A stretch of DNA of 64,000 nt from contig NZ_CP031230.1 in NCBI RefSeq assembly GCF_003351785.1, forward strand, positions 1,178,001 to 1,242,000, in the 5' to 3' direction. Below, piece after piece: positions 8,357 through 15,715 of the stretch (within the stretch, counting starts at the first letter, position 1; the number at the start of each line of letters is the position of its first letter). The translations under genes were made by a program, and so were the position numbers. The notes beneath the pieces are model-generated. The model had not been told where the DNA came from and did not search any database. It saw only the letters and a list, made by a program, of their open reading frames with translations. This DNA comes from Sporosarcina sp. PTS2304 (GTDB taxonomy: Bacteria; Bacillota; Bacilli; Bacillales_A; Planococcaceae).

Positions 8357-8974
8357 CTAACTACCAGCAAACGCCATCATGCGATCTGCAGGACTTCCCG
8401 GTCTAATCATGTCTTGTAGATCGAGGAGCGGAATCGGGAAATACGGAAAGCCTACATAGTGGGGAGAAATCTCTAGTTGCTGGAAATAAACTACTAATGA
8501 TGTATCCGCAATGTAGAAGTCCTGATCAGGTCTAATTTGTGTAAATGGTTTCAGCACAGGAATGTCCCATTGCCAAATATGACGACGCACGTATTCCGAA
8601 ATTCGTTGCACATACGGACTGCCCGGTTTAAATAAGTCTTGCAACGTATAGCTTCTCCCCGTTCGTGTGTCAAATGTCAGGGATTTAGCGGTAGTGATGC
8701 CATTTGCTCCCCCAGAAAACGAGTAAACCGTTAAGTTACTACTTAAAATTCCCCGTTGATTATTTTTGATTTCATATTCCCCCACTAGCTCTACTAGATC
8801 GGGTTCGTAATAGTGATTTTCTGCGAGTAGTTTGTTCATCTCACGGAACATCGTTTGATTGAGTTGCTGTTGGACTGCTGGTTGTTCCAATTGAGTGATT
8901 ACAGGATAATAAATATTCACTTTCGGTTTAGTATGCGACACGTGATATGTTTGAATGACGGCAGGCGATTTCAT
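8357..8974 (-). CDS. DUF3298/DUF4163-type protein (RsiV-like extracytoplasmic domain)
   Basis: A 205-residue protein. The N-terminal part (YHVSHTKPKVNIYYPVI...) resembles DUF4163 and the C-terminal part with LTFDTRTGRSYTLQDLF and FYIADTSLVVYF resembles DUF3298, the pair found in the sensor part of the anti-sigma factor RsiV and in many Bacillales proteins. Unlike RsiV it has no membrane span and no sigma-binding N-terminus, and no signal peptide is evident, so it may act in the cytoplasm or use another export route. The start at 8974 follows AAAGGATG. The function is unknown. Confidence 0.65.
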   Translation of the reverse strand: MKSPAVIQTYHVSHTKPKVNIYYPVITQLEQPAVQQQLNQTMFREMNKLLAENHYYEPDLVELVGEYEIKNNQRGILSSNLTVYSFSGGANGITTAKSLTFDTRTGRSYTLQDLFKPGSPYVQRISEYVRRHIWQWDIPVLKPFTQIRPDQDFYIADTSLVVYFQQLEISPHYVGFPYFPIPLLDLQDMIRPGSPADRMMAFAGS

Positions 8975-9092
8975 CGATTCATCCTTTCGAGACATTTGTC
9001 TACTATATGCATCGACTGAATGGAAAGTTTCTCGCTTTTTCAGTCGCCCTATGGTAGGATGGACTCTTAATAGAATGAGGATGTGAAGTAAA

Positions 9093-9470
9093 ATGATTTC
9101 AATTCAACTACCAAAACCAGATGTAACGATCGTTCGCAGAAAGCAAGAAATGGGACCGGACGAAACACCGATTAAACCAATTTACGGGTTTATCGATTTT
9201 CATGAAATTCCTCGCGACAAGGGTGGCCTTTTATTGTTCTTCAATCAAAGCGACGAGCTATTGTTCGTAGGAAAAGCAAGAAAACTACGTCCACGCCTAA
9301 AAAAGCATTTTGACGATCAAGTGTCTCCACTACGTAATCATCGTGAAGAAGTAGCGAAAATTTCTGCTATTTATGTCGACGATGCAATGGAACGCGAAAT
9401 CTACGAAACGTATATTATTAATACGCAACGTGCGAAGTATAATACTGAAAAAGCGTTCTACAAAGACTGA
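9093..9470 (+). CDS. GIY-YIG domain nuclease-like protein
   Basis: A 125-residue protein. Residues about 45-115 form a GIY-YIG fold of the UvrC N-terminal type: GGLLLFFNQSDELLFVGKARKLRPRLKKHF, with the variant pair LLF/FVG where GIY/YIG normally stand, the conserved Arg and a late Glu (EREIYETYII). Similar short proteins are annotated in Bacillales as nucleotide excision repair endonucleases. The variant first motif may mean low or no activity. It is convergent with the YolD-like gene, with a terminator between them. Confidence 0.65.
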   Translation: MISIQLPKPDVTIVRRKQEMGPDETPIKPIYGFIDFHEIPRDKGGLLLFFNQSDELLFVGKARKLRPRLKKHFDDQVSPLRNHREEVAKISAIYVDDAMEREIYETYIINTQRAKYNTEKAFYKD

Positions 9471-9502
9471 GCTGTCTGCACCCGCAGACGGCTTTTTATT
9501 TT
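9471..9502 (+). terminator. Terminator after the GIY-YIG gene
   Basis: A stem GCTGTCTGC/GCAGACGGC with an ACCC loop is followed by CTTTTTATTTT; it starts at the base after the stop. Confidence 0.8.
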
Positions 9503-9506
9503 GTCA

Positions 9507-9845
9507 TCATATACCTTCCACATTTTTCGCAAACTGCACGTCAATAATATCTTCCACTCGAATAGTCTCGGCACCGAACGGATCTTGCAAAATGATGGTT
9601 CCTGTCTGTAAACTAATCATTTCAATAACGCCTTGATGAAACCGAATCTCTCCATCATGCCACGTTTTCAAAAAGGTCTCACACCTACGCTTCACCGCAT
9701 GTTCCAGTGTCCCTTGCATTTCTTCCGTCAACTCAGGCCGCTCTACATACCTATCCTCACGCTGCCATTGACGCAGCACATCCAGATGCTCGGGCAACAT
9801 CAACGAAGTCCATTTGATCTGTCCACGATCCCGATTTCTATCCAT
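9507..9845 (-). CDS. YolD-like protein
   Basis: A 112-residue protein with the YolD-like signature: DRGQIKWTSLMLPEHLDVLRQW at the N-terminus and a beta-rich, Sm-like second half (GEIRFHQGVIEMISLQTGTIILQD, then IRVEDIIDVQF). YolD-type genes are usually SOS-induced and often precede a Y-family polymerase gene (uvrX/dinB type). Here the gene stands alone with no polymerase next to it. The start at 9845 follows AAGGGGTGTG. A LexA-like operator lies in its promoter, consistent with damage control. Confidence 0.8.
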   Translation of the reverse strand: MDRNRDRGQIKWTSLMLPEHLDVLRQWQREDRYVERPELTEEMQGTLEHAVKRRCETFLKTWHDGEIRFHQGVIEMISLQTGTIILQDPFGAETIRVEDIIDVQFAKNVEGI

Positions 9846-9865
9846 ACAAACCACACCCCTTAAAA

Positions 9866-9910
9866 CGTATGTATGTTCGTAAGTATACAGAACGTACATT
9901 CTTTAATCAA
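9866..9910 (-). promoter_or_regulatory. Promoter of the yolD-like gene with LexA/DinR-like operators
   Basis: On the minus strand -35 TTGATT (9910-9905), a 17-nt spacer and -10 TATACT (9887-9882). The near-palindrome AGAATGTACGTTCT at 9902-9889 fills the spacer. A second box, CGTATGTATGTTCG read on the plus strand at 9866-9879, lies just downstream of the -10 and matches 8 of the 10 fixed bases of the Bacillus box CGAAC-N4-GTTCG. Together they look like a classical SOS operator. LexA binding is an inference. Confidence 0.6.
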
Positions 9911-9948
9911 TGTAAATAATATACAGTGAATGCGAAATCATGTTGTGC

Positions 9949-10158
9949 GATCATAGAACCCACGTATACGCTCATAGAAACACCGCACGCGATCATAGAA
10001 CCCACGTATACGCTCATAGAAACACCGCGAGCGATCATAGAACACACGCATACGCTCATAGAAACACCGCGAGCGATCATAGAACACACGCATACGCTCA
10101 TAGAAACACCGCACGCGATCATAGAACCCACGTATACGCTCATAGAACCTCCAACTTC
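9949..10158 (+). repeat. Array A: ten 21-bp units of the TCATAGAA repeat family
   Basis: Ten units start exactly every 21 bp from 9949 to 10138. They strictly alternate between GATCATAGAA and GCTCATAGAA starts, giving a 42-bp higher-order unit; the last unit is degenerate after the core. The remaining 11 bp of each unit vary (CCCACGTATAC, ACACACGCATAC, ACACCGCACGC types). The array lies between the terminator of the chemoreceptor gene and the promoter of the yolD-like gene. Because 21 bp is seven codons, several frames stay open through it, but no convincing gene is present. Confidence 0.95.
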
Positions 10159-10163
10159 CCAAC

Positions 10164-10197
10164 AAAAAAAAGCTGAAAACTCAAACGAGTTCTCAGC
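10164..10197 (-). terminator. Terminator of the chemoreceptor gene
   Basis: A stem GCTGAGAACTC/GAGTTTTCAGC (10172-10197) is followed on the minus strand by eight T. It lies 10 bp after the stop and 6 bp before array A. Confidence 0.88.
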
Positions 10198-10206
10198 ACC
10201 TCCATA

Positions 10207-11928
10207 CTATAGATCCTTCGGCAATTTAAACGATCCAACAAATACTTCAAGGTCATGCGCCATAGAATTCGTCTGTAGAGAACGTTCAGAAACTTCTTCG
10301 ATGCTCGCTGTCGTTTGTTCGGCAGCCGCTGCAATATTATTTGTCATGTCTTCAATTTCACGTACAGAATGTGTTAAGTTCTGGATCAATTGCGCAACTT
10401 CTGTTGACTTCTCGGCTTCCGAAGTCATCAAATTTGAAATATCTTTAATCTCTTTCACAGTTTCCTCAACAGCCGCAGAAATATTACTTAAGGATTGGGA
10501 CGTTAATTTAACAGTTTCTGTTCCTTTTGTAATATGTTTCGTATTTTCAGTTGTAGATGAAATGACTTGTTGGATACGTTCAGAAATATCCTGCACTAAC
10601 TTTTCGACTTCCAATACTTCTTGATTGGACTGCTCAGCCAAGTTACGCACTTCTTCGGCTACGACCGCGAACCCTTTACCATGCTCGCCTGCACGTGCTG
10701 CTTCGATGGACGCATTCAACGCCAATAAATTGGTTTGCGCAGCAATTCCCGCGATGGAGCCTGTAATATTTTGGATTTTCGTCATGGATTCGACCAAGTT
10801 TTGAATCGTATCGCCCACTTCTTGAGAACCTGTACGAATTAGCTCCATATCTCGGCTAATTTCTTCTGCACGCTTTGCACCTTCTAACGCGATGTTCATC
10901 GTTTCGTTCGAATTGACGAGCATTGCATCAGCGTCGGATTTCGCATTTCGCAAGTCATGAGCTAACGTCGTAAGAATACTTGACGCGCTGTCAGCAGTAG
11001 TTGTGCCATCTGTTACAGCAGTAGCGACTTCCTCGATACTATTTGCGACCATGGAAACAGCTTCACGCATTTCTTCCAATGAAGAAGACGTTTCACCAGC
11101 ATTTTCCGATAAATTATGTGAAGTTTTATTCATCGTAGAAATCATGTCTTGCAAGTTCACTGTCATTCGATTCAATGTTCTAGCTAGGTCACCTACTTCA
11201 TCATGCGATGTCACTTCTGTCGTTTCTACCGCTAAATCACCATCCGCAATTTTCTTCGCCTGTTCAATTAAGCTAGAAATTGGCTTCGTTTTGCGGCGAA
11301 TGAGGAAACCCGTACCGATTGAAGCTAAAATCATTGGAATAATACTGATTAAAATACCATCACGTACAACATCCCACGTACGATTTTTCACAATATTCGC
11401 ATCAAAATCAATGACACTTAACGCGACTACTTCTTTACTGGGATCATGATCTTTGTGAATAGGAGCGTATCCGGACAAACGTTTCATACCACCGAATTCG
11501 TAGGGTTGTGAATAGGTTGGGTGTTGATGCGCCAATAAATCGTCTACTGCTTCTCGATCCATTTGAAACGCGTCGCCTGGTTTAAATCCTTTCGCTTTTA
11601 AATTATCATCTAATGCGATTAAATTTCCATCCAGATCCAAAATATATTGTGTCTCAAATATATTTTTATGGTCTGTCGTCCAGTTCAGACTATCCCCAAT
11701 TTCGTTTTGCATTTCAACATCGCCAGCTAACGCTTTTTGCATATCGTCCGGGCGAATCAAGCCGGTAGTAATATTCGCACATCCGTATGCTTCAATTCCT
11801 GCTGCGTCATACAACTTATCATAAGCAGTTTTGTAAGTAGCGATCGATGTAATCGCTAACATTACGACTAAAATGCCTGCGATGATTGTGCCGAGTTGAA
11901 ATGTCAATGAATCCCTTAATTTCGTCAA
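10207..11928 (-). CDS. Methyl-accepting chemotaxis protein (transmembrane)
   Basis: A 573-residue receptor. Domains in order: a membrane span (about 12-32), an extracytoplasmic sensor of about 155 residues with single-Cache-like features ([27 protein letters not shown]), a second span (about 190-212), a HAMP linker (to about 265) and a signalling domain with the invariant hairpin [41 protein letters not shown] (part quoted only by family knowledge of the tip). It would pass ligand signals to CheA/CheW. The start is TTG at 11928 with AAAGGTGG upstream. The ligand cannot be told from the sequence. Confidence 0.9.
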   Translation of the reverse strand: MTKLRDSLTFQLGTIIAGILVVMLAITSIATYKTAYDKLYDAAGIEAYGCANITTGLIRPDDMQKALAGDVEMQNEIGDSLNWTTDHKNIFETQYILDLDGNLIALDDNLKAKGFKPGDAFQMDREAVDDLLAHQHPTYSQPYEFGGMKRLSGYAPIHKDHDPSKEVVALSVIDFDANIVKNRTWDVVRDGILISIIPMILASIGTGFLIRRKTKPISSLIEQAKKIADGDLAVETTEVTSHDEVGDLARTLNRMTVNLQDMISTMNKTSHNLSENAGETSSSLEEMREAVSMVANSIEEVATAVTDGTTTADSASSILTTLAHDLRNAKSDADAMLVNSNETMNIALEGAKRAEEISRDMELIRTGSQEVGDTIQNLVESMTKIQNITGSIAGIAAQTNLLALNASIEAARAGEHGKGFAVVAEEVRNLAEQSNQEVLEVEKLVQDISERIQQVISSTTENTKHITKGTETVKLTSQSLSNISAAVEETVKEIKDISNLMTSEAEKSTEVAQLIQNLTHSVREIEDMTNNIAAAAEQTTASIEEVSERSLQTNSMAHDLEVFVGSFKLPKDL

Positions 11929-12146
11929 ACCTTATGCCCACCTTTCGCATGTTTACCATCTAGTTCATTCGATGTCTTAATCATACGCTACTCCTCCACA
12001 ATAAAAAAGAACTAAATGAAAAACTATTTCAAATTAAAATAAATTATTGAAAAAAATATAAAAATTTTGTCATAAAAATGTTATAACTAATGAATTTGTT
12101 GTATGATGAATAGTATATAAAGATAAAGTTTGGGGAGGCATTTAAT

Positions 12147-12584
12147 TTGGAAGAAAAATACAAAGAGGAACAGACAATTTTTAATCTACTACATGTAATG
12201 GATCAAGTGACGAACAAAATGTTTATACGTTTCCAGCAAGAGTCTGAACTATCTCTTGGAATTTCACATATTTTAGTTTTACTCGAACTACATAAAAAAG
12301 GCGAGCAACGTCCGTCTGATTTAGCAAGTACACTCGGTTTTACACCTGCCTCTTTAACGCATTTATCTACAAAACTAATTAATAATGAATACATTACGTT
12401 ACGCAATGATGAGAATGACCGACGCACGAAGTATTGGAGCATTACACCACTCGGATTAGATATTTTAAATGACGCCAAATATCACGGCAAAAACGTTCGA
12501 ACAGAGCTTTTCAGCCATCTGTCGGAAGAGGATCGACAAAATCTGTTGGAAATTTATACAAAACTTTACCGTACCTTTATATAG
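12147..12584 (+). CDS. MarR family transcriptional regulator
   Basis: A 145-residue winged-helix regulator. The recognition helix region is RPSDLASTLGFTPASLTHLSTKL, followed by the wing with the conserved NDENDRRTKYWSITPLG (the DxRxxxxxLT signature of MarR proteins). It probably acts as a dimer that responds to a small ligand. The start is TTG at 12147 after GGGGAGG. The upstream 200 bp are very AT-rich, consistent with a promoter region, but I could not fix a single best promoter. It is convergent with the SDR gene and shares a terminator with it. Confidence 0.88.
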   Translation: MEEKYKEEQTIFNLLHVMDQVTNKMFIRFQQESELSLGISHILVLLELHKKGEQRPSDLASTLGFTPASLTHLSTKLINNEYITLRNDENDRRTKYWSITPLGLDILNDAKYHGKNVRTELFSHLSEEDRQNLLEIYTKLYRTFI

Positions 12585-12585
12585 C

Positions 12586-12618
12586 AAAAGGCTATCCCGC
12601 TACATGGGATAGCCTTTT
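12586..12618 (+). terminator. Bidirectional terminator between the marR-type and SDR genes
   Basis: A perfect 8-bp stem GCTATCCC/GGGATAGC is flanked by AAAAG on one side and CTTTTG on the other, so it can serve both convergent genes. Confidence 0.88.
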
Positions 12619-12620
12619 GT

Positions 12621-13373
12621 TTATCGTAGTTTAATGGAACCGCCATCGACCATAATCGTTTGACCAGTAATATAGTTAGAGTCATCGCTCGCTAAAAATA
12701 CAGCTGTGCGACCGATATCTTCTTCCGGATCACCTAAACGGCCTAAAGGATTTTTGTCGAGCATCGCCTGATAAGAATCTGGATGCGCTGCTGCCCATTG
12801 CTCCACGCCTGGCGTCAAAGCAATCGGAGAAATTAAGTTACAGTTAATGCCGTATGATCCCCATTCATTTGCAGCGACTCTTGTAATCGCACGGATCGCT
12901 TCTTTTGCAGCTGCATAAGATGCTTGGTTGGCGTCGCCATTCAATCCTGCACCTGAAGCGAAGTTGATTACTTTCCCTTTTGTTTCTTTAAGATAGGGCA
13001 ATGCTGCCTGCATCAAGTAAAACGTAGGGTAGAATCCTGTGTCGAATGAAAAATCAAAATCTGCTTGTGTTAGCGCTTCGATTGATTTCACACGAGATGC
13101 ATGCGCATTATTTATTAGGACATCTAACTTTCCATATGCTTTGACGACTTGATCAACGATTGCTGACAACGCTTGATGATCTGATAAATCTGCTTGAATG
13201 AACATAGATTCCGGAGAAATCTTCTGTAATTTCTCAAGAGCTGCTTCACCTGTCTCCTGATTCAAGTCGACAATCGCTACAGTCGCGCCTTCTTTAACAA
13301 ATGCTGTCGCCATCCCTAAACCAATCCCGCCAGCACCACCTGTGATAATCGTAATTTTATTTTCTAATCTCAT
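12621..13373 (-). CDS. SDR family NAD(P)-dependent oxidoreductase
   Basis: A 250-residue classical short-chain dehydrogenase: TGGAGGIGLGMA (TGxxxGxG cofactor motif), VDLN after strand 2 (an acidic residue favours NAD), NNAHAS, the catalytic Ser region NFASGAG, YAAAKEA (YxxxK) and a C-terminal SNYITGQTIMVDGG. Family members include 3-hydroxybutyrate and glucose dehydrogenases; the substrate is not determined. The second ATG (13373) is used because AAAGGAG abuts the first one. Confidence 0.85.
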   Translation of the reverse strand: MRLENKITIITGGAGGIGLGMATAFVKEGATVAIVDLNQETGEAALEKLQKISPESMFIQADLSDHQALSAIVDQVVKAYGKLDVLINNAHASRVKSIEALTQADFDFSFDTGFYPTFYLMQAALPYLKETKGKVINFASGAGLNGDANQASYAAAKEAIRAITRVAANEWGSYGINCNLISPIALTPGVEQWAAAHPDSYQAMLDKNPLGRLGDPEEDIGRTAVFLASDDSNYITGQTIMVDGGSIKLR

Positions 13374-13452
13374 ATGTACCATCTCCTTTACTCATTTAAT
13401 TTAACATTAAAGCAATGTCGATGTAAATAAATTGTTATTATGAAAATAGAAA

Positions 13453-14451
13453 TTATATAGCAATAGTCGTCTGAGGTATGGCGGAGGGTTTTCCAAACAA
13501 ATAGCCTTGGAATAATTGATAGCCCTTCTGTTTCAGCCACTCAAAATCCTCGACCACTTCGACTCCTTCAGCCAAAGGGATTGCTTCTACAGACAGTGCC
13601 TTTTCAAGAAAACTTTCTGCGACTTCTTGCTTTTCTCTATCCGTTGAAACGCCTTGCACATATTTCATGTCAAGCTTCATGTAGTTTGGACGAAGAAAAG
13701 AAAGTACTTCTACCGTATTATAGCCTTCCCCTACATCATCGAGTGCATACTCAAACCCTCTAGAATGATAATAGTCTAAAATATTTTTCAAATGGTTCAT
13801 ATCCTCTACTTCTTCAGATTCCACCACTTCGAATATTAAACGATAAGGATCTATTTCGAGCTTATTTGCTAAATTGATTGTAGAACGCAAACAGAACTCG
13901 GGTGAATAAATAGATGTCGGAATGAAATTAATAAAAGCTTTTTGCGTAATATGTTTCGCGTATTGTACGGCAGTGAGTCGACAAACCCGATCCAGCGCAT
14001 ATAAACGCCCACGGGATCTGGCTGCTCCGAAAATTTCATTTGGATAAATGACGGTGCCGTCTTTATGATAAAAGCGTGCCAGTAATTCATATGCATAAAT
14101 ATCTAAATCAGGCGTGACGATCGGCTGGTAATGACTCGTCAGCTGTTCATCTTTAATCACTTGGTCGATCCACTGCATTTCTACCACTTCCATCACTTCA
14201 GAAAACGGGCGCCACTCCGTCTGATCAAGACGAAACTGGATAGAATTGATTTCAGATGCATGATCCACACAAAAGTCGTATAATTCTTTTATTCCTTGTT
14301 CTTTCACATAAAATATCTTATCCAGTTGACTCACTAGTATTTCGGATCGTTTTAAATGGTTTTCTACTGCTTGAACTAACGCAGGTTGTGTACAATTTTC
14401 AAATGATACTTCATAGTCGATTTGTTGAATAACACAGCCTTTACAATGCAT
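13453..14451 (-). CDS. EAL domain protein, probable cyclic-di-GMP phosphodiesterase
   Basis: A 332-residue protein without a membrane span. The N-terminal 85 residues begin MHCKGCVIQQ (possible metal- or redox-sensing Cys pair) and are otherwise unassigned. The EAL domain (about 90-330) keeps the catalytic signatures in variant form: YELLAR (E of ExLxR), INFIPTSIY, FEVVESE, LDDVGEGYNT (DDFGTG motif), MKLDMKY (catalytic Lys), LAEGVE and FQGYLFGKP. All metal and catalytic positions seem filled, so hydrolysis of c-di-GMP to pGpG is likely. The RBS is AAGGAG at 8-9 nt. Confidence 0.85.
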   Translation of the reverse strand: MHCKGCVIQQIDYEVSFENCTQPALVQAVENHLKRSEILVSQLDKIFYVKEQGIKELYDFCVDHASEINSIQFRLDQTEWRPFSEVMEVVEMQWIDQVIKDEQLTSHYQPIVTPDLDIYAYELLARFYHKDGTVIYPNEIFGAARSRGRLYALDRVCRLTAVQYAKHITQKAFINFIPTSIYSPEFCLRSTINLANKLEIDPYRLIFEVVESEEVEDMNHLKNILDYYHSRGFEYALDDVGEGYNTVEVLSFLRPNYMKLDMKYVQGVSTDREKQEVAESFLEKALSVEAIPLAEGVEVVEDFEWLKQKGYQLFQGYLFGKPSAIPQTTIAI

Positions 14452-14674
14452 TCACTTCACTCCTTAGCGATCTGTTACATAAAGTATAACACGTTTCTGG
14501 TACTTATCTCACACTTGTCTTTCTATGTACTTGTAGTGATTTAGTGAGCCAGTGTTTAAGATATCATCATTTGTGGAAAGACAAGGATATAGAACGTTTA
14601 CCCTTTTCTAAAGAAGGTTAGACGTTTAGTAAGGAAAATCTTAAAAATGCACTTATTATGTGGAGGTGACTAGA

Positions 14675-15094
14675 TTGAAGGTACTCTTGTACATTAGTGC
14701 CGTAGTCGCCGTTGCGGCTTTAGTGGTCATAGCTATTGCTCTTATCAAAACAGCCAAAGCGGTCAAGAACGCAATGAAAGACATCACGGACACGATGCAA
14801 CGTGTAGAATTGAAAGTAGGAAACATTACTGACAAAACCGATCAGCTCATGAATAAGACGAACAACATTGCAGACGACGCCAATGCGAAACTGCAATCAG
14901 TGGAAGGATTAGCCGCATCCGCGAAAGAGCTTCGTGAATCCACTGCTTACGTCCAACATTCATTGAAGAAAATGGCAGACCAGGTAGCATCGCCTCCTGG
15001 AAAGTACGCTAAAATGATGCAACAAACGACTGCATTATCTGAAGCTGTATCGCGCATGTATTACAGCATGAAGCAGAAAAACGGAGAGAGGTGA
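14675..15094 (+). CDS. DUF948-type membrane/coiled-coil protein (first of pair 1)
   Basis: A 139-residue protein with one N-terminal span (about residues 2-24) and then a long polar helix (KDITDTMQRVELKVGNITDKTDQLMNKTNNIADDANAKLQSVEG) typical of DUF948/YtxG-like proteins, which are general stress or envelope-associated in Bacillus. The start is TTG at 14675, directed by GGAGGTGA; an in-frame GTG at 14660 lies inside that RBS. It overlaps the start region of the next DUF948 gene, so the two are translated together. Confidence 0.7.
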   Translation: MKVLLYISAVVAVAALVVIAIALIKTAKAVKNAMKDITDTMQRVELKVGNITDKTDQLMNKTNNIADDANAKLQSVEGLAASAKELRESTAYVQHSLKKMADQVASPPGKYAKMMQQTTALSEAVSRMYYSMKQKNGER

Positions 15095-15099
15095 ACTTG

Positions 15100-15537
15100 A
15101 TGGATTGGGTACTAGGTATTGGTGTTTTACTTATCGGAATCGCACTACTCGTGATTTCATTTGTATTGATTAAACCCCTTGGGAAATTAACCGAAGTACT
15201 GGAGAGTGTTAAACAGACTACAGATACCCTGCCGTCAACGGTAGCGGAAATCACAGGTCAAACACAAGAAATTCTTCATACGAGCAACGAAACGATCAGC
15301 AATGTGAACAAACAAATTAAAGAAGTCACACCCGTCTTCCAAATTGTAGGGGACGTAGGAGAAGCTTCCCGCGAAGTAACGACTGCAGCCCTGGACACGA
15401 CGATCCGATTCAAAGACCGCGTAGCTAACGCGAGTGACTTTGTTAAAGAGAAGGAATACAAAGGACTGTATGGCGTCGTGACACTGGTATTTTATTTAAT
15501 GCAACAACGAAAAGAATTAAAGAAAATGCGACCGTAA
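15100..15537 (+). CDS. DUF948-type membrane/coiled-coil protein (second of pair 1)
   Basis: A 145-residue protein with a single span (about residues 3-24) followed by a helix of about 90 residues. The segment ...TPVFQIVGDVGEAS matches TPLFQVVGDLGQST in the opposing gene at 18370-18840, and both end with a short second hydrophobic patch and a basic tail, so the two are paralogues. The ATG at 15100 follows GGAGAGGTGA. The physiological role is unknown. Confidence 0.72.
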   Translation: MDWVLGIGVLLIGIALLVISFVLIKPLGKLTEVLESVKQTTDTLPSTVAEITGQTQEILHTSNETISNVNKQIKEVTPVFQIVGDVGEASREVTTAALDTTIRFKDRVANASDFVKEKEYKGLYGVVTLVFYLMQQRKELKKMRP

Positions 15538-15544
15538 GATGTAT

Positions 15545-15582
15545 GCATGCTGAGAGTCCTTAGATTCTCAGCATGCTTTTTT
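15545..15582 (+). terminator. Terminator of DUF948 pair 1
   Basis: A 12-bp-class stem GCATGCTGAGA/TCTCAGCATGC is followed by TTTTTT. Array B begins 20 bp later. Confidence 0.9.
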
Positions 15583-15601
15583 ATTGTGATCTTGTTTCTA
15601 T

Positions 15602-15643
15602 GTGCGAGAAACTTTTGCCTATGAGCGCTACACCACGTTCTAT
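15602..15643 (-). repeat. Array B, left fragment (two 21-bp units, cut by IS66)
   Basis: Reading on the plus strand, TTCTATGTGC (degenerate) and CCTATGAGC units are 21 bp apart, and a third unit stops at TTCTAT exactly where the IS begins at 15644. The core is the reverse complement of that in arrays A, C, D and E. Confidence 0.8.
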
Positions 15644-15665
15644 GTAAGCGTCAAAAGAACCACAC
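15644..15665 (+). repeat. IS66 left terminal inverted repeat
   Basis: It begins GTAAGCGTCAAAAGAACC and pairs with 18130-18151 with two mismatches. Confidence 0.9.
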
Positions 15666-15690
15666 CTTTAAATGAGATGTGGTTCTCTTT
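15656..15690 (-). terminator. Terminator of the IS66 operon
   Basis: A stem AGAACCACA/TGTGGTTCT (15656-15686) just inside the left end, with T-runs on both sides. It lies after the tnpC stop and may also stop transcription entering the element. Confidence 0.65.
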
Positions 15691-15715
15691 ATACTAGATA
15701 AGTATATATGTTGAT

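Noticed and set aside
9949..10158. CRISPR array
   Set aside because: Units are direct 21-bp tandem repeats with no unique spacers, no leader and no cas genes anywhere in the window.
9926..10624. Long open frames through array A on both strands
   Set aside because: They come from the 21-bp period without stops; they lack ribosome binding sites, and one runs antisense into the chemoreceptor gene.
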